DNA from: Alphaproteobacteria bacterium
Lineage (GTDB): Bacteria > Pseudomonadota > Alphaproteobacteria > UBA828
Direction: 5' to 3'
DNA length: 54,124 nucleotides
Assembly (NCBI GenBank): GCA_022820945.1
Contig: JAJEEP010000053.1
Location: 1 to 54,124, forward strand
Numbering within the stretch: the stretch's first letter is position 1; each line of letters opens with the position of its first letter. The position numbers were made by a program, and so were the translations under genes. Below the pieces are notes generated by a model. The model had not been told where the DNA came from and did not search any database. It saw nothing but the letters and a program-made list of their open reading frames with translations. Shown here in pieces: positions 25,210 through 33,285 of the stretch.

Positions 25210-25704
25210 TCCGGACCTCCCGCCCCGCCTGACCCTCCAACTTGCGCGCAAGACCCTGCGGGCTTGCGCGACTCTCTGTCCCGCGCGCAAGACCCTGCGG
25301 GCTTGCGCGACGGACCATGGTGCGGTGGACGGCGCGGGCGGACGGTGCAACATGCCGGTATGCAGCGCGCAACCCTCCAGCGAGTTCCATACGGCGACCG
25401 GGGCGATGAGAGCGTTCCGCAGGTGCCTTCATCCGCGCCGCGAACGGCTGCGACTCAACCCTCGGCGGCCGGCCCGGTGCAGCCTTGGTCCACCATGAGC
25501 CACGCTACGCCACCATGCTTGGACCACCTTGGGCCGCCTTGGGCCACCTTGGGCCGGAGTAGGCCGGAATAGGCCGCCCAATTAATTTCTCCGCTCCGCG
25601 AAGTGCCGCCTCCGAAGGCACATGCCCGCGGCGCTCTCCGGTGGCCTGATCACGCGGCAAGGCTCTACAATGGAGCGAACGAATAGGTCGGCGGACGACG
25701 GACC
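25210..25704. other. 495-bp intergenic region with short tandem repeats
   Basis: No credible gene on either strand. The region contains two copies of a 29-bp hairpin-forming repeat (25244-25311) and a run of three near-identical 10-bp units of the form CCACCTTGGG (about 25524-25556). The rest is featureless. Confidence 0.55.
25244..25311. repeat. Two direct 29-bp repeats, each a hairpin
   Basis: The identical 29-mers at 25244-25272 and 25283-25311 are separated by 10 bp. Each starts GCGCGCAAGACCCTGCGGG and closes with CTTGCGCGAC, so the arms GCGCAAG and CTTGCGC pair to form a stem. They lie 35 bp after the quinone oxidoreductase stop and could form a tandem transcription-end structure, or be a REP-like element. 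Confidence 0.65.
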
Positions 25705-26742
25705 ATGATCTTTCGCCAGCTCTATCACATGACCTCGGGCACCTACACGTACCTGCTGGGCGGCCGCGCGGGCGGCGAGGCGCTGATCATCGATCCCGTA
25801 CAGGAGCAGGTGGAGCGCTACCTCACGCTGCTCGACGAGCTCGACCTGACCCTCGCCAAGGTCGTGGATACCCACGTCCATGCCGATCACATCAGCGGCA
25901 TGGCGGAGCTGCGCGACCGCACGAAGTGCGTCACCGTGATGGGCCGGGAGGCGCCGGTGGACGTGGTCTCCATGCGGGTCGGCGACGGCGACCCGGTAGA
26001 GATCGAAGGCGTCAGCCTGCGCGCGCTGCACACGCCGGGGCACACGGCGGAATCCTACAGCTTCGTCATGGAGGACCGGGTCTTCAGCGGGGACACGCTG
26101 CTGATCCGGGGCACCGGTCGCACCGACTTTCAGAACGGCGATCCGCTGCAGCAGTACGCCTCGCTCTTCGACAAGCTGCTGAACCTGCCCGAGGAGACGC
26201 TGGTCTACCCCGGCCACGACTACAAGGGCGACACGGTGAGCACCGTCGGCGAGGAGAAGCGCTTCAACCCGCGCCTCCAGGTCGAAACGCCCGCCGACTA
26301 CGCGGCGCTGATGAACGGCCTCAATCTCGCCAACCCCAAGATGATGGACGTGGCGGTGCCGGCGAACCTGCGCGTGGGCCGGGGCCAGGCCGACGACGCA
26401 CACCCCGAGTGCGCGATGACCGCGCAGGAGGTCATGCACGGCCAGCGGCCCGACGACATCCTCGTCGACCTTCGGGAGGACGGGGAGCGCCAGCGGGAAG
26501 GCGCGATCCCGGCCTCCATTCACGCGCCCTACGGCCAGCTCGCCGGCATGATCGGGCCGGGCGGAGCCCTGCGCGCGCTCGCCGGCCGGCCGGGGCATCG
26601 GCTGGTCTACTACTGCGCCTTCGGCGAGCGCTCGGCGATGGCGGTCGATGCCTCGCGCGAGGGCGGGCTCGGCAACGTCTGCCACATGATCGGCGGCATC
26701 GCCGCCTGGCGCGACGCCGGCGGCATGATCGAAGAGTGTTGA
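25705..26742 (+). CDS. Persulfide dioxygenase (ETHE1-like) fused to a rhodanese domain
   Basis: A 345-residue two-domain protein of sulfide oxidation. Residues 1-230 are a metallo-beta-lactamase fold with THVHADH (His57, His59, Asp61, His62), His114, Asp131 and His172; ETHE1-type enzymes use one mononuclear iron to oxidise glutathione or other persulfides to sulfite. Residues 235-345 are a rhodanese domain with its active-site Cys305 (YYCAFGERS). The fusion allows sulfur transfer between the two active sites, as in CstB and PRF proteins. It stands alone between repeats and the LLM gene. The ATG gives the usual MIFRQLY start. Confidence 0.87.
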   Translation: MIFRQLYHMTSGTYTYLLGGRAGGEALIIDPVQEQVERYLTLLDELDLTLAKVVDTHVHADHISGMAELRDRTKCVTVMGREAPVDVVSMRVGDGDPVEIEGVSLRALHTPGHTAESYSFVMEDRVFSGDTLLIRGTGRTDFQNGDPLQQYASLFDKLLNLPEETLVYPGHDYKGDTVSTVGEEKRFNPRLQVETPADYAALMNGLNLANPKMMDVAVPANLRVGRGQADDAHPECAMTAQEVMHGQRPDDILVDLREDGERQREGAIPASIHAPYGQLAGMIGPGGALRALAGRPGHRLVYYCAFGERSAMAVDASREGGLGNVCHMIGGIAAWRDAGGMIEEC

Positions 26743-26828
26743 TCCCACCCGCGACCCGGCGGGGCCCGGCGCTTGCCCCCGACCGCCGCTCCGTGTTTCA
26801 GTCCCGCCCGGTTTAGGGAGAGGGCAGG

Positions 26829-27941
26829 ATGAAGCTCGGCATGTTCATGATGCCGGTGAACGATCACCGGCGGGACACCCACACGGTGCTCAAGGAGGAC
26901 GTGGAGATCGCGGTCGCCTGCGACCGCCTCGGCTTCGACGAGTTCTGGATCGGTGAGCACTACACCACGCTGAGCGAGCCGGTGACCTGCCCCTTCATGT
27001 TCCTCTCCAACCTGATCGCGCGGACGACCCGCATGAAGCTCGGCACCGGCGTGGTCAACCTGCCCCAGCGCCACCCGGTGCAGACCGCGGCCCACGCCGC
27101 GCTGCTGGACCACCTGAGCGACGGGCGGCTGATCCTGGGCGTGAGCCCCGGCGGGCTGGTCAGCGACTTCGAGATGTTCGGCGTGACCGATCTCCAGGTT
27201 CGCCGGGAGATGGCGGGCGAGGCCATCGAGACCGTGCTCAAGCTCTGGTCCACGGAGCCGCCCTACGACATCCGGGGCAAGTACTGGACGCTCCGGCTGG
27301 AGGACTATCACTGGCCGGACTTGGGCGTCGGCGCCATGATCAAGCCCTACCAGAGGCCGCATCCGCCGCTTGTGGCGTCGGCCATGAGCCCGGATTCGGG
27401 CGGCGTGCGCAGCGCCGCGGCGCGCGGCTGGGGCGTGATCTCGGCCAACTTCGTGCCGGTCTCCACCATCAAGAACCACTGGCAGGGATTCTCGGACGGC
27501 TGCGCACGGGCCGGCCGTGAGCCGGCGCCGGCGGACTGGCGCGTCGCCCGATCCATTTTCGTCGCAGGCGACGACGCCTGGGCCAAGGCCTACGTGCGCG
27601 ACCCCGAAGGGCCGTTCGCCCACTACTACGGCTACCTGGTGACGCTGGTAAGGCGCGCCGCCTTCCACGCCATCATGAAGAGCGGGCCCGAGATGGCGGA
27701 CGAGGACGTGACGCCCGAGTACGCCTGCGACGCCTTCTCCATCGCCGGCGACCCGGACTCGGTGGCCGAGGAGATCCTCGCGCTGCGCGAGGAGGTGGGG
27801 CCCTTCGGCACCATCCTGATGACCGCGACCGATTGCCTGAACGAGACCCACAAGGCGCACCAGTTGACCTCGATGCGGCTCATGGCCGACGAGGTCGTCC
27901 CCAGGCTGCGGCGCGCGCTCGGCGACCGGGCGGCGGCTTAG
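26829..27941 (+). CDS. LLM-class flavin-dependent oxidoreductase
   Basis: A 370-residue bacterial-luciferase-like protein that would use reduced FMN (or F420) and O2 to oxidise an organic substrate. The N-terminus KLGMFMMPVNDHRRD, the FDEFWIGEHYTTLSEP region and LGTGVVNLPQRHPVQ, followed by LILGVSPGGLVSDFEMFG, are typical of the nitrilotriacetate/alkanal monooxygenase-like branch. It is preceded by AGGGAGAGGGCAGG. No flavin reductase gene lies next to it, so reduced flavin would have to come from elsewhere. Confidence 0.85.
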   Translation: MKLGMFMMPVNDHRRDTHTVLKEDVEIAVACDRLGFDEFWIGEHYTTLSEPVTCPFMFLSNLIARTTRMKLGTGVVNLPQRHPVQTAAHAALLDHLSDGRLILGVSPGGLVSDFEMFGVTDLQVRREMAGEAIETVLKLWSTEPPYDIRGKYWTLRLEDYHWPDLGVGAMIKPYQRPHPPLVASAMSPDSGGVRSAAARGWGVISANFVPVSTIKNHWQGFSDGCARAGREPAPADWRVARSIFVAGDDAWAKAYVRDPEGPFAHYYGYLVTLVRRAAFHAIMKSGPEMADEDVTPEYACDAFSIAGDPDSVAEEILALREEVGPFGTILMTATDCLNETHKAHQLTSMRLMADEVVPRLRRALGDRAAA

Positions 27942-27974
27942 GGTTAACTCCTCACCGTGCTCACGCCCTTACGC

Positions 27975-28067
27975 TGTCACGCCCATCGGCCTCGTTCCGG
28001 GCATCCAGTTGCGTCAGGCGAGACCGGGGTGCTGCCGTGGATGCCCGGGACAAGCCCGGCGATGACG
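27975..28067. repeat. Alphaproteobacterial-type inverted intergenic repeat, copy 2
   Basis: GTGGATGCCCGGGACAAG...GATGACG at 28037-28067 matches the right arm of the element at 16341-16431. A degenerate inverted arm lies at about 27975-28008 (CACGCCCATCGGCCTCG...GGCATCCAG). It separates the LLM oxidoreductase gene from the amidase operon. Confidence 0.55.
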
Positions 28068-28123
28068 TGAAAGGGACATTTCGCTAGCGTGGTGGGTCGC
28101 TGGACGACCGGGGGAGTTGTGAC

Positions 28124-28960
28124 TTGAGCGGCGTGGCCTGGACCCTCGCAGTCGCGCAGATGGACTGCGCCATCGGGGATACGGAAAGCAACCTCGCGAC
28201 CATCGCCCGCTTCGCCGGCGAGGCCGCGATCCAGCATGTCGACCTGGTGGTCTTTCCGGAGTGCGCTACCACCGGCTACTTCCTGGGCGACCGCCTCGCA
28301 GAATTGGCCGAGCCGCCGGACGGGCCGAGCGCGCAGCGCGTCGGCGAAATCGCACGGGAAAACGGGCTCACGATGGCGGTCGGCGCCTACACGCAGCGGG
28401 ACGGCGGCATCTATGATTCGCAGCTCCTGTTCGGGCCCGACGGGCGCTGCCTCGCGGTCTACGACAAGGCCCATCTCTTCGCGAGCGAGCGCGAATACTG
28501 CCGCGCCGGCGACGGCGCGTGCGTGATTGAGACTCCGCTCGGCACGGTCGGGATGACGGTCTGCTACGACTTCATCTTCGCGGACTACGTGCGGCGCCTG
28601 GGCGACCTCGGCGCGGACCTCATCGTCAACAGCACCAACTGGATCGCCGACGCCTACCAGCGCGAGACCTGGGGCTGGAGCGGGCCGGTGACCCAAGGCC
28701 TCGCGGCGACACGCGCGCTGGAGAACGGCACGTTTGTGGCGATGGCCAACCGCATCGGTGTCGAGGAGCTGGCGCCCGGCCTCTCTTTCACCAGCCTCGG
28801 CCATTCCTGCATCACGGGCCCCTCCGGCAAGATCCTCGCCGCGCTGACTGAGGGCGAAGGTCTTGCCGTGGCGCGGATCGATATCGCGCAGGAGGACCTC
28901 GACCGCTGGCGCGCCATCGCCACATACCGCGCGGACCGCCGCCCCGAGCTCACGTCATGA
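28124..28960 (+). CDS. Nitrilase-superfamily carbon-nitrogen hydrolase
   Basis: A 278-residue amidase, nitrilase or carbamoylase. The Glu-Lys-Cys triad is intact: Glu46 ([10 protein letters not shown]), Lys115 (YDKAHLF) and Cys147 (VCYDFIF). It uses a TTG start at 28124, supported by the GGGGGAG eight bases upstream; no ATG or GTG in this frame fits. The stop overlaps the SDR gene (ATGA), so this is the first gene of a coupled operon with an SDR, a DapA-like aldolase and a CmcJ-like oxygenase. The substrate is probably an amide or N-carbamoyl compound feeding that pathway. Confidence 0.84.
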   Translation: MSGVAWTLAVAQMDCAIGDTESNLATIARFAGEAAIQHVDLVVFPECATTGYFLGDRLAELAEPPDGPSAQRVGEIARENGLTMAVGAYTQRDGGIYDSQLLFGPDGRCLAVYDKAHLFASEREYCRAGDGACVIETPLGTVGMTVCYDFIFADYVRRLGDLGADLIVNSTNWIADAYQRETWGWSGPVTQGLAATRALENGTFVAMANRIGVEELAPGLSFTSLGHSCITGPSGKILAALTEGEGLAVARIDIAQEDLDRWRAIATYRADRRPELTS

Positions 28961-30012
28961 GCGGTACGCCCGCCTGGCCCGAGCGCATCGCCGACGAGGC
29001 CGCGCTCGAAGACCTGATGACCACGCCGGACGAGGCGCTCTGCGAGTCTCTCGCGCGCGTGGAAGGCGACATCCTCGTGCTCGGCGTCGGAGGCAAGATG
29101 GGGCCGACGCTGGCGGGCCTCGCCAAGCGCGCCGCGCCGGAGAGGCGCGTCGTCGGCGTCGCCCGCTTTACCGACCCGCGCGTGCGCGACAAGCTCGCCG
29201 CATGGGGCGTCGAGGCCATCCAGTGTGACCTGCTCGACCGCGATGCGGTGGCGGCGCTGCCGCGCCTTGCCAACGTGGTGTTCATGGCCGGCCGCAAGTT
29301 CGGCGCGGTGGGCGACGACGACCTGACCTGGGCGATGAACGCCCACGTGCCCGCCATCGTCGCCGAGACCTTCCATGAGTCGCGGATCGTCGCGTTCTCC
29401 ACCGGCTGCGTCTATCCCTTCGTCGATGTCCGCCACCAGGGCGCAACCGAGGAGACGCCGCCCACGCCGCCGCCCGGCGAGTACGCCAACTCCTGCGTCG
29501 GGCGCGAGCGGCTGATCCAGTATTTCTCGCGCCGATTTGGCACGCCGGGGCGCCTGGTGCGACTCAACTACGCGATCGACACGCGCTACGGCGTGCTGCA
29601 CGACGTGGCACGCAAGGTGCGGGACGGCGTGTCCATCGATCTCGCCAGCGGCCACGTCAACGTCATCTGGCAGGGGGACGCCAACGCCATGGCGCTGCGC
29701 TGCTTCGAGCACTGCACCGTGCCGGCCGCACCGATCAACGTGAGCGGGCCGGAGACCGTGAGCATCCGCGCGCTGGCGGCGGCCTTCGGCGAACGGCTGG
29801 GCCGGCAGCCCGTGTTCGCAGGTGAGGAAGCCCCCACCGGCTGGCTCACTAACGCCGAGCGCGCCTTCGGACTGTTCGGCTATCCGCGCGTGCCGCTCGG
29901 GCGGATGATCGACTGGGTGGCGGACTGGGTGGTGCGCGACATGCCGAGCCTCGCCAAGCCCACCCAGTACGAGGTGAGGGACGGCGTGTTCTCCGCGCCG
30001 ATGGCCTCGTGA
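28957..30012 (+). CDS. Extended SDR / NAD-dependent epimerase-like protein lacking the catalytic lysine
   Basis: A 351-residue epimerase/dehydratase-fold protein. The nucleotide-binding glycines ([10 protein letters not shown], about 42-51) and the FSTGCVYPF strand with its serine/threonine are present. The YxxxK motif of the family appears as EYANSCVG, so cysteine takes the place of the catalytic lysine. It may therefore bind NAD(P) without classical oxidoreductase chemistry, or use another mechanism. It is coupled to the amidase upstream (ATGA overlap) and to the DapA-like gene downstream (GTGA overlap). A recognisable product name cannot be given. Confidence 0.75.
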   Translation: MSGTPAWPERIADEAALEDLMTTPDEALCESLARVEGDILVLGVGGKMGPTLAGLAKRAAPERRVVGVARFTDPRVRDKLAAWGVEAIQCDLLDRDAVAALPRLANVVFMAGRKFGAVGDDDLTWAMNAHVPAIVAETFHESRIVAFSTGCVYPFVDVRHQGATEETPPTPPPGEYANSCVGRERLIQYFSRRFGTPGRLVRLNYAIDTRYGVLHDVARKVRDGVSIDLASGHVNVIWQGDANAMALRCFEHCTVPAAPINVSGPETVSIRALAAAFGERLGRQPVFAGEEAPTGWLTNAERAFGLFGYPRVPLGRMIDWVADWVVRDMPSLAKPTQYEVRDGVFSAPMAS

Positions 30013-31070
30013 GCCTCGCCTGGGGCGACGTGCCTGCGCCGGTGCGGGCGACGCTCGCCGAGGGCGTCGTGATCCCGGCGCATCCGCTCGCGCTCGACGC
30101 CGAACGCCGGCTGGATACGGAGCGCCAGCGGGCACTCTCCCGCTACTACATCGACGCCGGAGCCGGCGGACTCGCGGTCGGCGTCCACACCACGCAGTTC
30201 GCGATTCGTGAGGCGGGGCTCTACGAGCCGGTGCTGAAGCTCGCCGCCGAAACCGCCGACGCCTGGACCGACCGGCCGCTGGTGCGGATCGCGGGCCTGG
30301 TCGGGCGGACCGAACAGGCGCTTGCCGAGGCGGACGTCGCGCTCGGCCTCGGCTATCACGCGGGGATGGTGAGCCTCGCCGCCTTCGCCGGCGCGAGTGA
30401 GGACGAGCGGCTGGAGCACTGCGCCCGGCTCGCCGAGCGTATTCCGCTGGTCGGCTTCTACCTGCAGCCGGCAGTGGGCGGTGTGGTGCTGGGACCCGCC
30501 TTCTGGCGCCGCCTCGCCACGCTGGAGAACGTGGTGGCGATCAAGGTCGCGCCCTTCAACCGCTACCGCACGCTGGACGTGGTGCGGGGTGTCGTGGAGG
30601 CGGGCGCCGAGGAGCGCGTGACCCTCTATACCGGCAACGACGATCACATCCTGCTCGACCTGGTCACGCCCTGGCGCCTCATGCGCGGCGGAGACGCGGT
30701 CACGGTGCGCATCAAGGGCGGGCTGCTCGGCCACTGGAGCGTCTGGGTCAAACGCGCCGTAGAGTTGCTGGAGCGCGCTCATGCGGCCGCGGAAGCCGTA
30801 GCCATCGACGCAGACTTGCTCGCGCTCGACTCCCAGATCACCGATTGCAATGCCGCGCTCTTCGACGTCGCCAACGACTTCAGGGGCTGCATCGCGGGCT
30901 GCCACGAGGTGCTGCGCCGTCAGGGCCTGATGCGCGGCATCTGGTGCCTCGACCCGGAGGAGGGGCTGAGCCCCGGCCAGTCGGCGGAGATCGACCGGGT
31001 CTCGGCGGCCTACCCCCACCTCACCGACGACGACTACGTGCGTGCTAATCTCGCGCGCTGGCTTGGATAA
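30009..31070 (+). CDS. Dihydrodipicolinate synthase (DapA)-like aldolase
   Basis: A 353-residue TIM-barrel protein, about 60 residues longer than DapA. The Schiff-base lysine is in [12 protein letters not shown], the tyrosine of the YNxP-like motif in GFYLQP, and the two threonines of the first loop in GVHTTQF. The active-site set of this pyruvate-type aldolase/lyase family is thus complete. The true substrate is probably not aspartate semialdehyde, given the length and operon context. The GTG start overlaps the SDR stop, and the oxygenase gene follows after 9 bp. Confidence 0.82.
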   Translation: MSLAWGDVPAPVRATLAEGVVIPAHPLALDAERRLDTERQRALSRYYIDAGAGGLAVGVHTTQFAIREAGLYEPVLKLAAETADAWTDRPLVRIAGLVGRTEQALAEADVALGLGYHAGMVSLAAFAGASEDERLEHCARLAERIPLVGFYLQPAVGGVVLGPAFWRRLATLENVVAIKVAPFNRYRTLDVVRGVVEAGAEERVTLYTGNDDHILLDLVTPWRLMRGGDAVTVRIKGGLLGHWSVWVKRAVELLERAHAAAEAVAIDADLLALDSQITDCNAALFDVANDFRGCIAGCHEVLRRQGLMRGIWCLDPEEGLSPGQSAEIDRVSAAYPHLTDDDYVRANLARWLG

Positions 31071-31079
31071 GGATTAACC

Positions 31080-32075
31080 ATGAACGTGGCGAAACAGGCA
31101 CAGACCGACGCGGTGCGTACCGGAGCGGTGACCTACCTTGCGGCTTCCGTCGAGACCTCGCTCTATCGCAACGGCAAGGTGCTCGTGCGCAGGGATAGCG
31201 AAGGCAACGATACCCCGTGGGAGGGCACCGAGCGGGACAAGCGGCAGGTGCTGATTCACGACGCGCGCGGCCTGGTTGGGCCCGAGCGACGCACGCTCGG
31301 GGCCAACGGCTTCGAAATGCTCGACCGGCCGCTGGCGATGCCCGACCTCGACTTTCTGGACCACGAGCAGGTCGTGCGCTCCTACTACCCGCACTGCGCC
31401 GATATCGTGCGGACGCACACCGGCGCGCGCATCGTCAAGGCCTTCGACCACAACGTGCGCTCGGCCGCGGGCAAGCTGAGCGGGCAGCGCATCGCGGGCG
31501 GGCAGCACGTGCAGCGGCCTGCGCAGATCGTGCACGGCGACTACACGCTGACCAGCGGCCCGCAGCGCCTGCGCGACCTCGCCAATCCGCCGACCGTCAA
31601 CGACACCTACCGCACGCTGATGGCCGACGGCGAGACGCTGCTCGACAAGGCGGATGTCGCGCGCGCCCTCGAGTCGGGCCGGTTCGCGCTCGTCAATCTC
31701 TGGCGGAACATCGCCGACGAGCCGGTCGCGACCTACCCGCTCGCGCTCTGCGACGCGGCCAGCGTGCATCCCGACGACCTGGTTGTGTTCGAGATCCACT
31801 ACGCCGACCGCATCGGCGAGAACTATTTTTCGAAGCACGCGGACGCTCATTGCTGGTACTTCTACCCCGCGCTCACCCGCGACGAGGCGCTGCTGATCAA
31901 GCAGTGGGATTCGGCGGGTGGGCTGGCACGCTCCAAGGGCGCAGCCGCGGACGCGGCGAGCCCTGAGGCGCCCTGCACCTTCAGCTTCCATACCGCCTTC
32001 GATGACCCGACGACACCGCCGGACGCCCCCGACCGCTGGAGCATCGAGGTGCGCTGCATCGTGCTCTACGACTAG
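31080..32075 (+). CDS. CmcJ/NvfI-family oxygenase-like protein
   Basis: A 331-residue protein of the CmcJ/NvfI oxidoreductase family. Relatives take part in cephamycin 7-alpha-methoxylation and fungal meroterpenoid endoperoxide formation, some as Fe(II)/2-oxoglutarate enzymes. Family-like features are QIVHGDYT (a possible His-x-Asp metal motif), LVNLWRNI, FEIHYADRIGENYF, and FYPALTRDEALLIKQWDS followed by a FSFHTAFDDP histidine. Metal ligands are inferred. A weak AAGGA precedes the ATG 9 bp after the DapA-like gene, so it probably ends that operon. Confidence 0.75.
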   Translation: MNVAKQAQTDAVRTGAVTYLAASVETSLYRNGKVLVRRDSEGNDTPWEGTERDKRQVLIHDARGLVGPERRTLGANGFEMLDRPLAMPDLDFLDHEQVVRSYYPHCADIVRTHTGARIVKAFDHNVRSAAGKLSGQRIAGGQHVQRPAQIVHGDYTLTSGPQRLRDLANPPTVNDTYRTLMADGETLLDKADVARALESGRFALVNLWRNIADEPVATYPLALCDAASVHPDDLVVFEIHYADRIGENYFSKHADAHCWYFYPALTRDEALLIKQWDSAGGLARSKGAAADAASPEAPCTFSFHTAFDDPTTPPDAPDRWSIEVRCIVLYD

Positions 32076-32142
32076 AGTGCGCAGGCGCGGGGCGTGCCGC
32101 CTTGACAGCAGCCGGCACGATTCTTCTAATCGCCTGCCGGGC

Positions 32143-32217
32143 GGGCGCTTAGCTCAGCGGGAGAGCACCGTCTTCACACGGCGGGGGTCGCTGGTTCAAA
32201 TCCAGCAGCGCCCACCA
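32143..32217 (+). tRNA. tRNA-Val (anticodon CAC)
   Basis: A full cloverleaf is visible. The acceptor stem is GGGCGCT with AGCGCCC. The D arm is GCTCAGCGGGAGAGC. The anticodon stem CCGTC/GGCGG encloses TTCACAC, giving anticodon CAC (32175-32177), and the T arm is GCTGGTTCAAATCCAGC. CCA is encoded at 32215-32217. It reads GUG valine codons. It stands alone between the oxygenase and the SMP-30 gene, with no sign of an adjacent integrase. Confidence 0.95.
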
Positions 32218-32291
32218 GCCCGGCCTGCCGCCGCTGCGATGCGGCGGCCCGGCCGCGCCGTCCGGGCGGCAACTCAGCGGGAGCGAGAACG

Positions 32292-33170
32292 ATGGCCGAG
32301 GTCGCATGCGTGGTCGATTGCCGGGATCAGCTCGGCGAAAGCCCGGTCTGGTGCCCCGTCGACCGGCGCCTCTACTGGCTCGACATCAAGGGCCAGACGA
32401 TCAGCTGGTTTACGCCGGGATCGGGAGACTACAAGCAGGTGCCGGTGGACGAGCAGCCCGGCTCGCTTGTGCTGCGCGAGCAGGGCGGCATGGTGGTCGC
32501 CTTCTACGGCGGCTTTCGCTTCTTCGACCCGGAGACCGGCGCGGTCGAGACCATCCACGAGGTCGAGACCGACCAGCCCGAGAGCCGCATGAACGACGGC
32601 CGTTGCGACCGGCAGGGCCGCTTCTGGGCCGGCAGCATGGACGATGGAATGGTCGGCCGCCCGCTCGGCTCGCTCTATCGGCTCGACCATGACCTCAGCC
32701 TGCACAAGACCGAAACCGGCATCGTCGTCTCCAACTCGATCGCCTTCAGCCCCGACGGCGAGACCATGTACTACGCCGACCTCGACCAGGACGTGATCTG
32801 GGCCTACGACCTCGACATCGCCAGCGGCGCGATCTCCAACAAGCGTGTCTTCGTCGGCCCCGGCAGCGCGCCGGGCATTCCCGACGGTTCCACCGTCGAT
32901 GCCGAGGGCTACGTCTGGAACGCGCGCTGGAACGGCTGGTGCGTCGCCCGCTTCGCGCCGGACGGCACGCTGGACCGCACCATCGAGATGCCCTTCCAGC
33001 AGGTGACCTGCCCGATGTTCGGAGGCCCCGGCCTCGACGTGCTCTACGTCACCGGCGCGCGGGTGAACCTGAGCGAGGACGTGCTGGCGGGCCAGGAGCA
33101 GGCCGGCAGCGTCTTCGCCGTCACTGGCACAGGCTGCCGCGGCCTGCCGGAGCCCCGCTTCAGGGGGTAA
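32292..33170 (+). CDS. SMP-30/gluconolactonase/LRE family lactonase
   Basis: A 292-residue six-bladed beta-propeller lactonase that hydrolyses sugar-acid lactones using a divalent metal. Glu16 in LGESPVW, the asparagine in RMNDGRCD, and the NSIAFSPDGETMYYAD and PDGSTVDAEGYVWNA blade repeats with their aspartates are the usual metal and active-site residues. The GGGAGCGAG ribosome site precedes the ATG. It begins just after the tRNA. The true lactone is unknown, and no sugar dehydrogenase is directly adjacent. Confidence 0.88.
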   Translation: MAEVACVVDCRDQLGESPVWCPVDRRLYWLDIKGQTISWFTPGSGDYKQVPVDEQPGSLVLREQGGMVVAFYGGFRFFDPETGAVETIHEVETDQPESRMNDGRCDRQGRFWAGSMDDGMVGRPLGSLYRLDHDLSLHKTETGIVVSNSIAFSPDGETMYYADLDQDVIWAYDLDIASGAISNKRVFVGPGSAPGIPDGSTVDAEGYVWNARWNGWCVARFAPDGTLDRTIEMPFQQVTCPMFGGPGLDVLYVTGARVNLSEDVLAGQEQAGSVFAVTGTGCRGLPEPRFRG

Positions 33171-33285
33171 TCGCGGATTCCAACTGGGACGGCCGGGTCG
33201 GGTTGCACGACATCGGGACGGTCGGATTGAGCGAGCGGCCGGCCACCATCGACGCGTCGGGAGCAGGAGGAACGGGAGGCAAGCG

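Noticed and set aside
32143..32217. tRNA-Val as the attachment site of a genomic island
   Set aside because: No integrase, no repeat of the tRNA 3' end and no mobile gene was found nearby; the following genes are ordinary metabolic genes.
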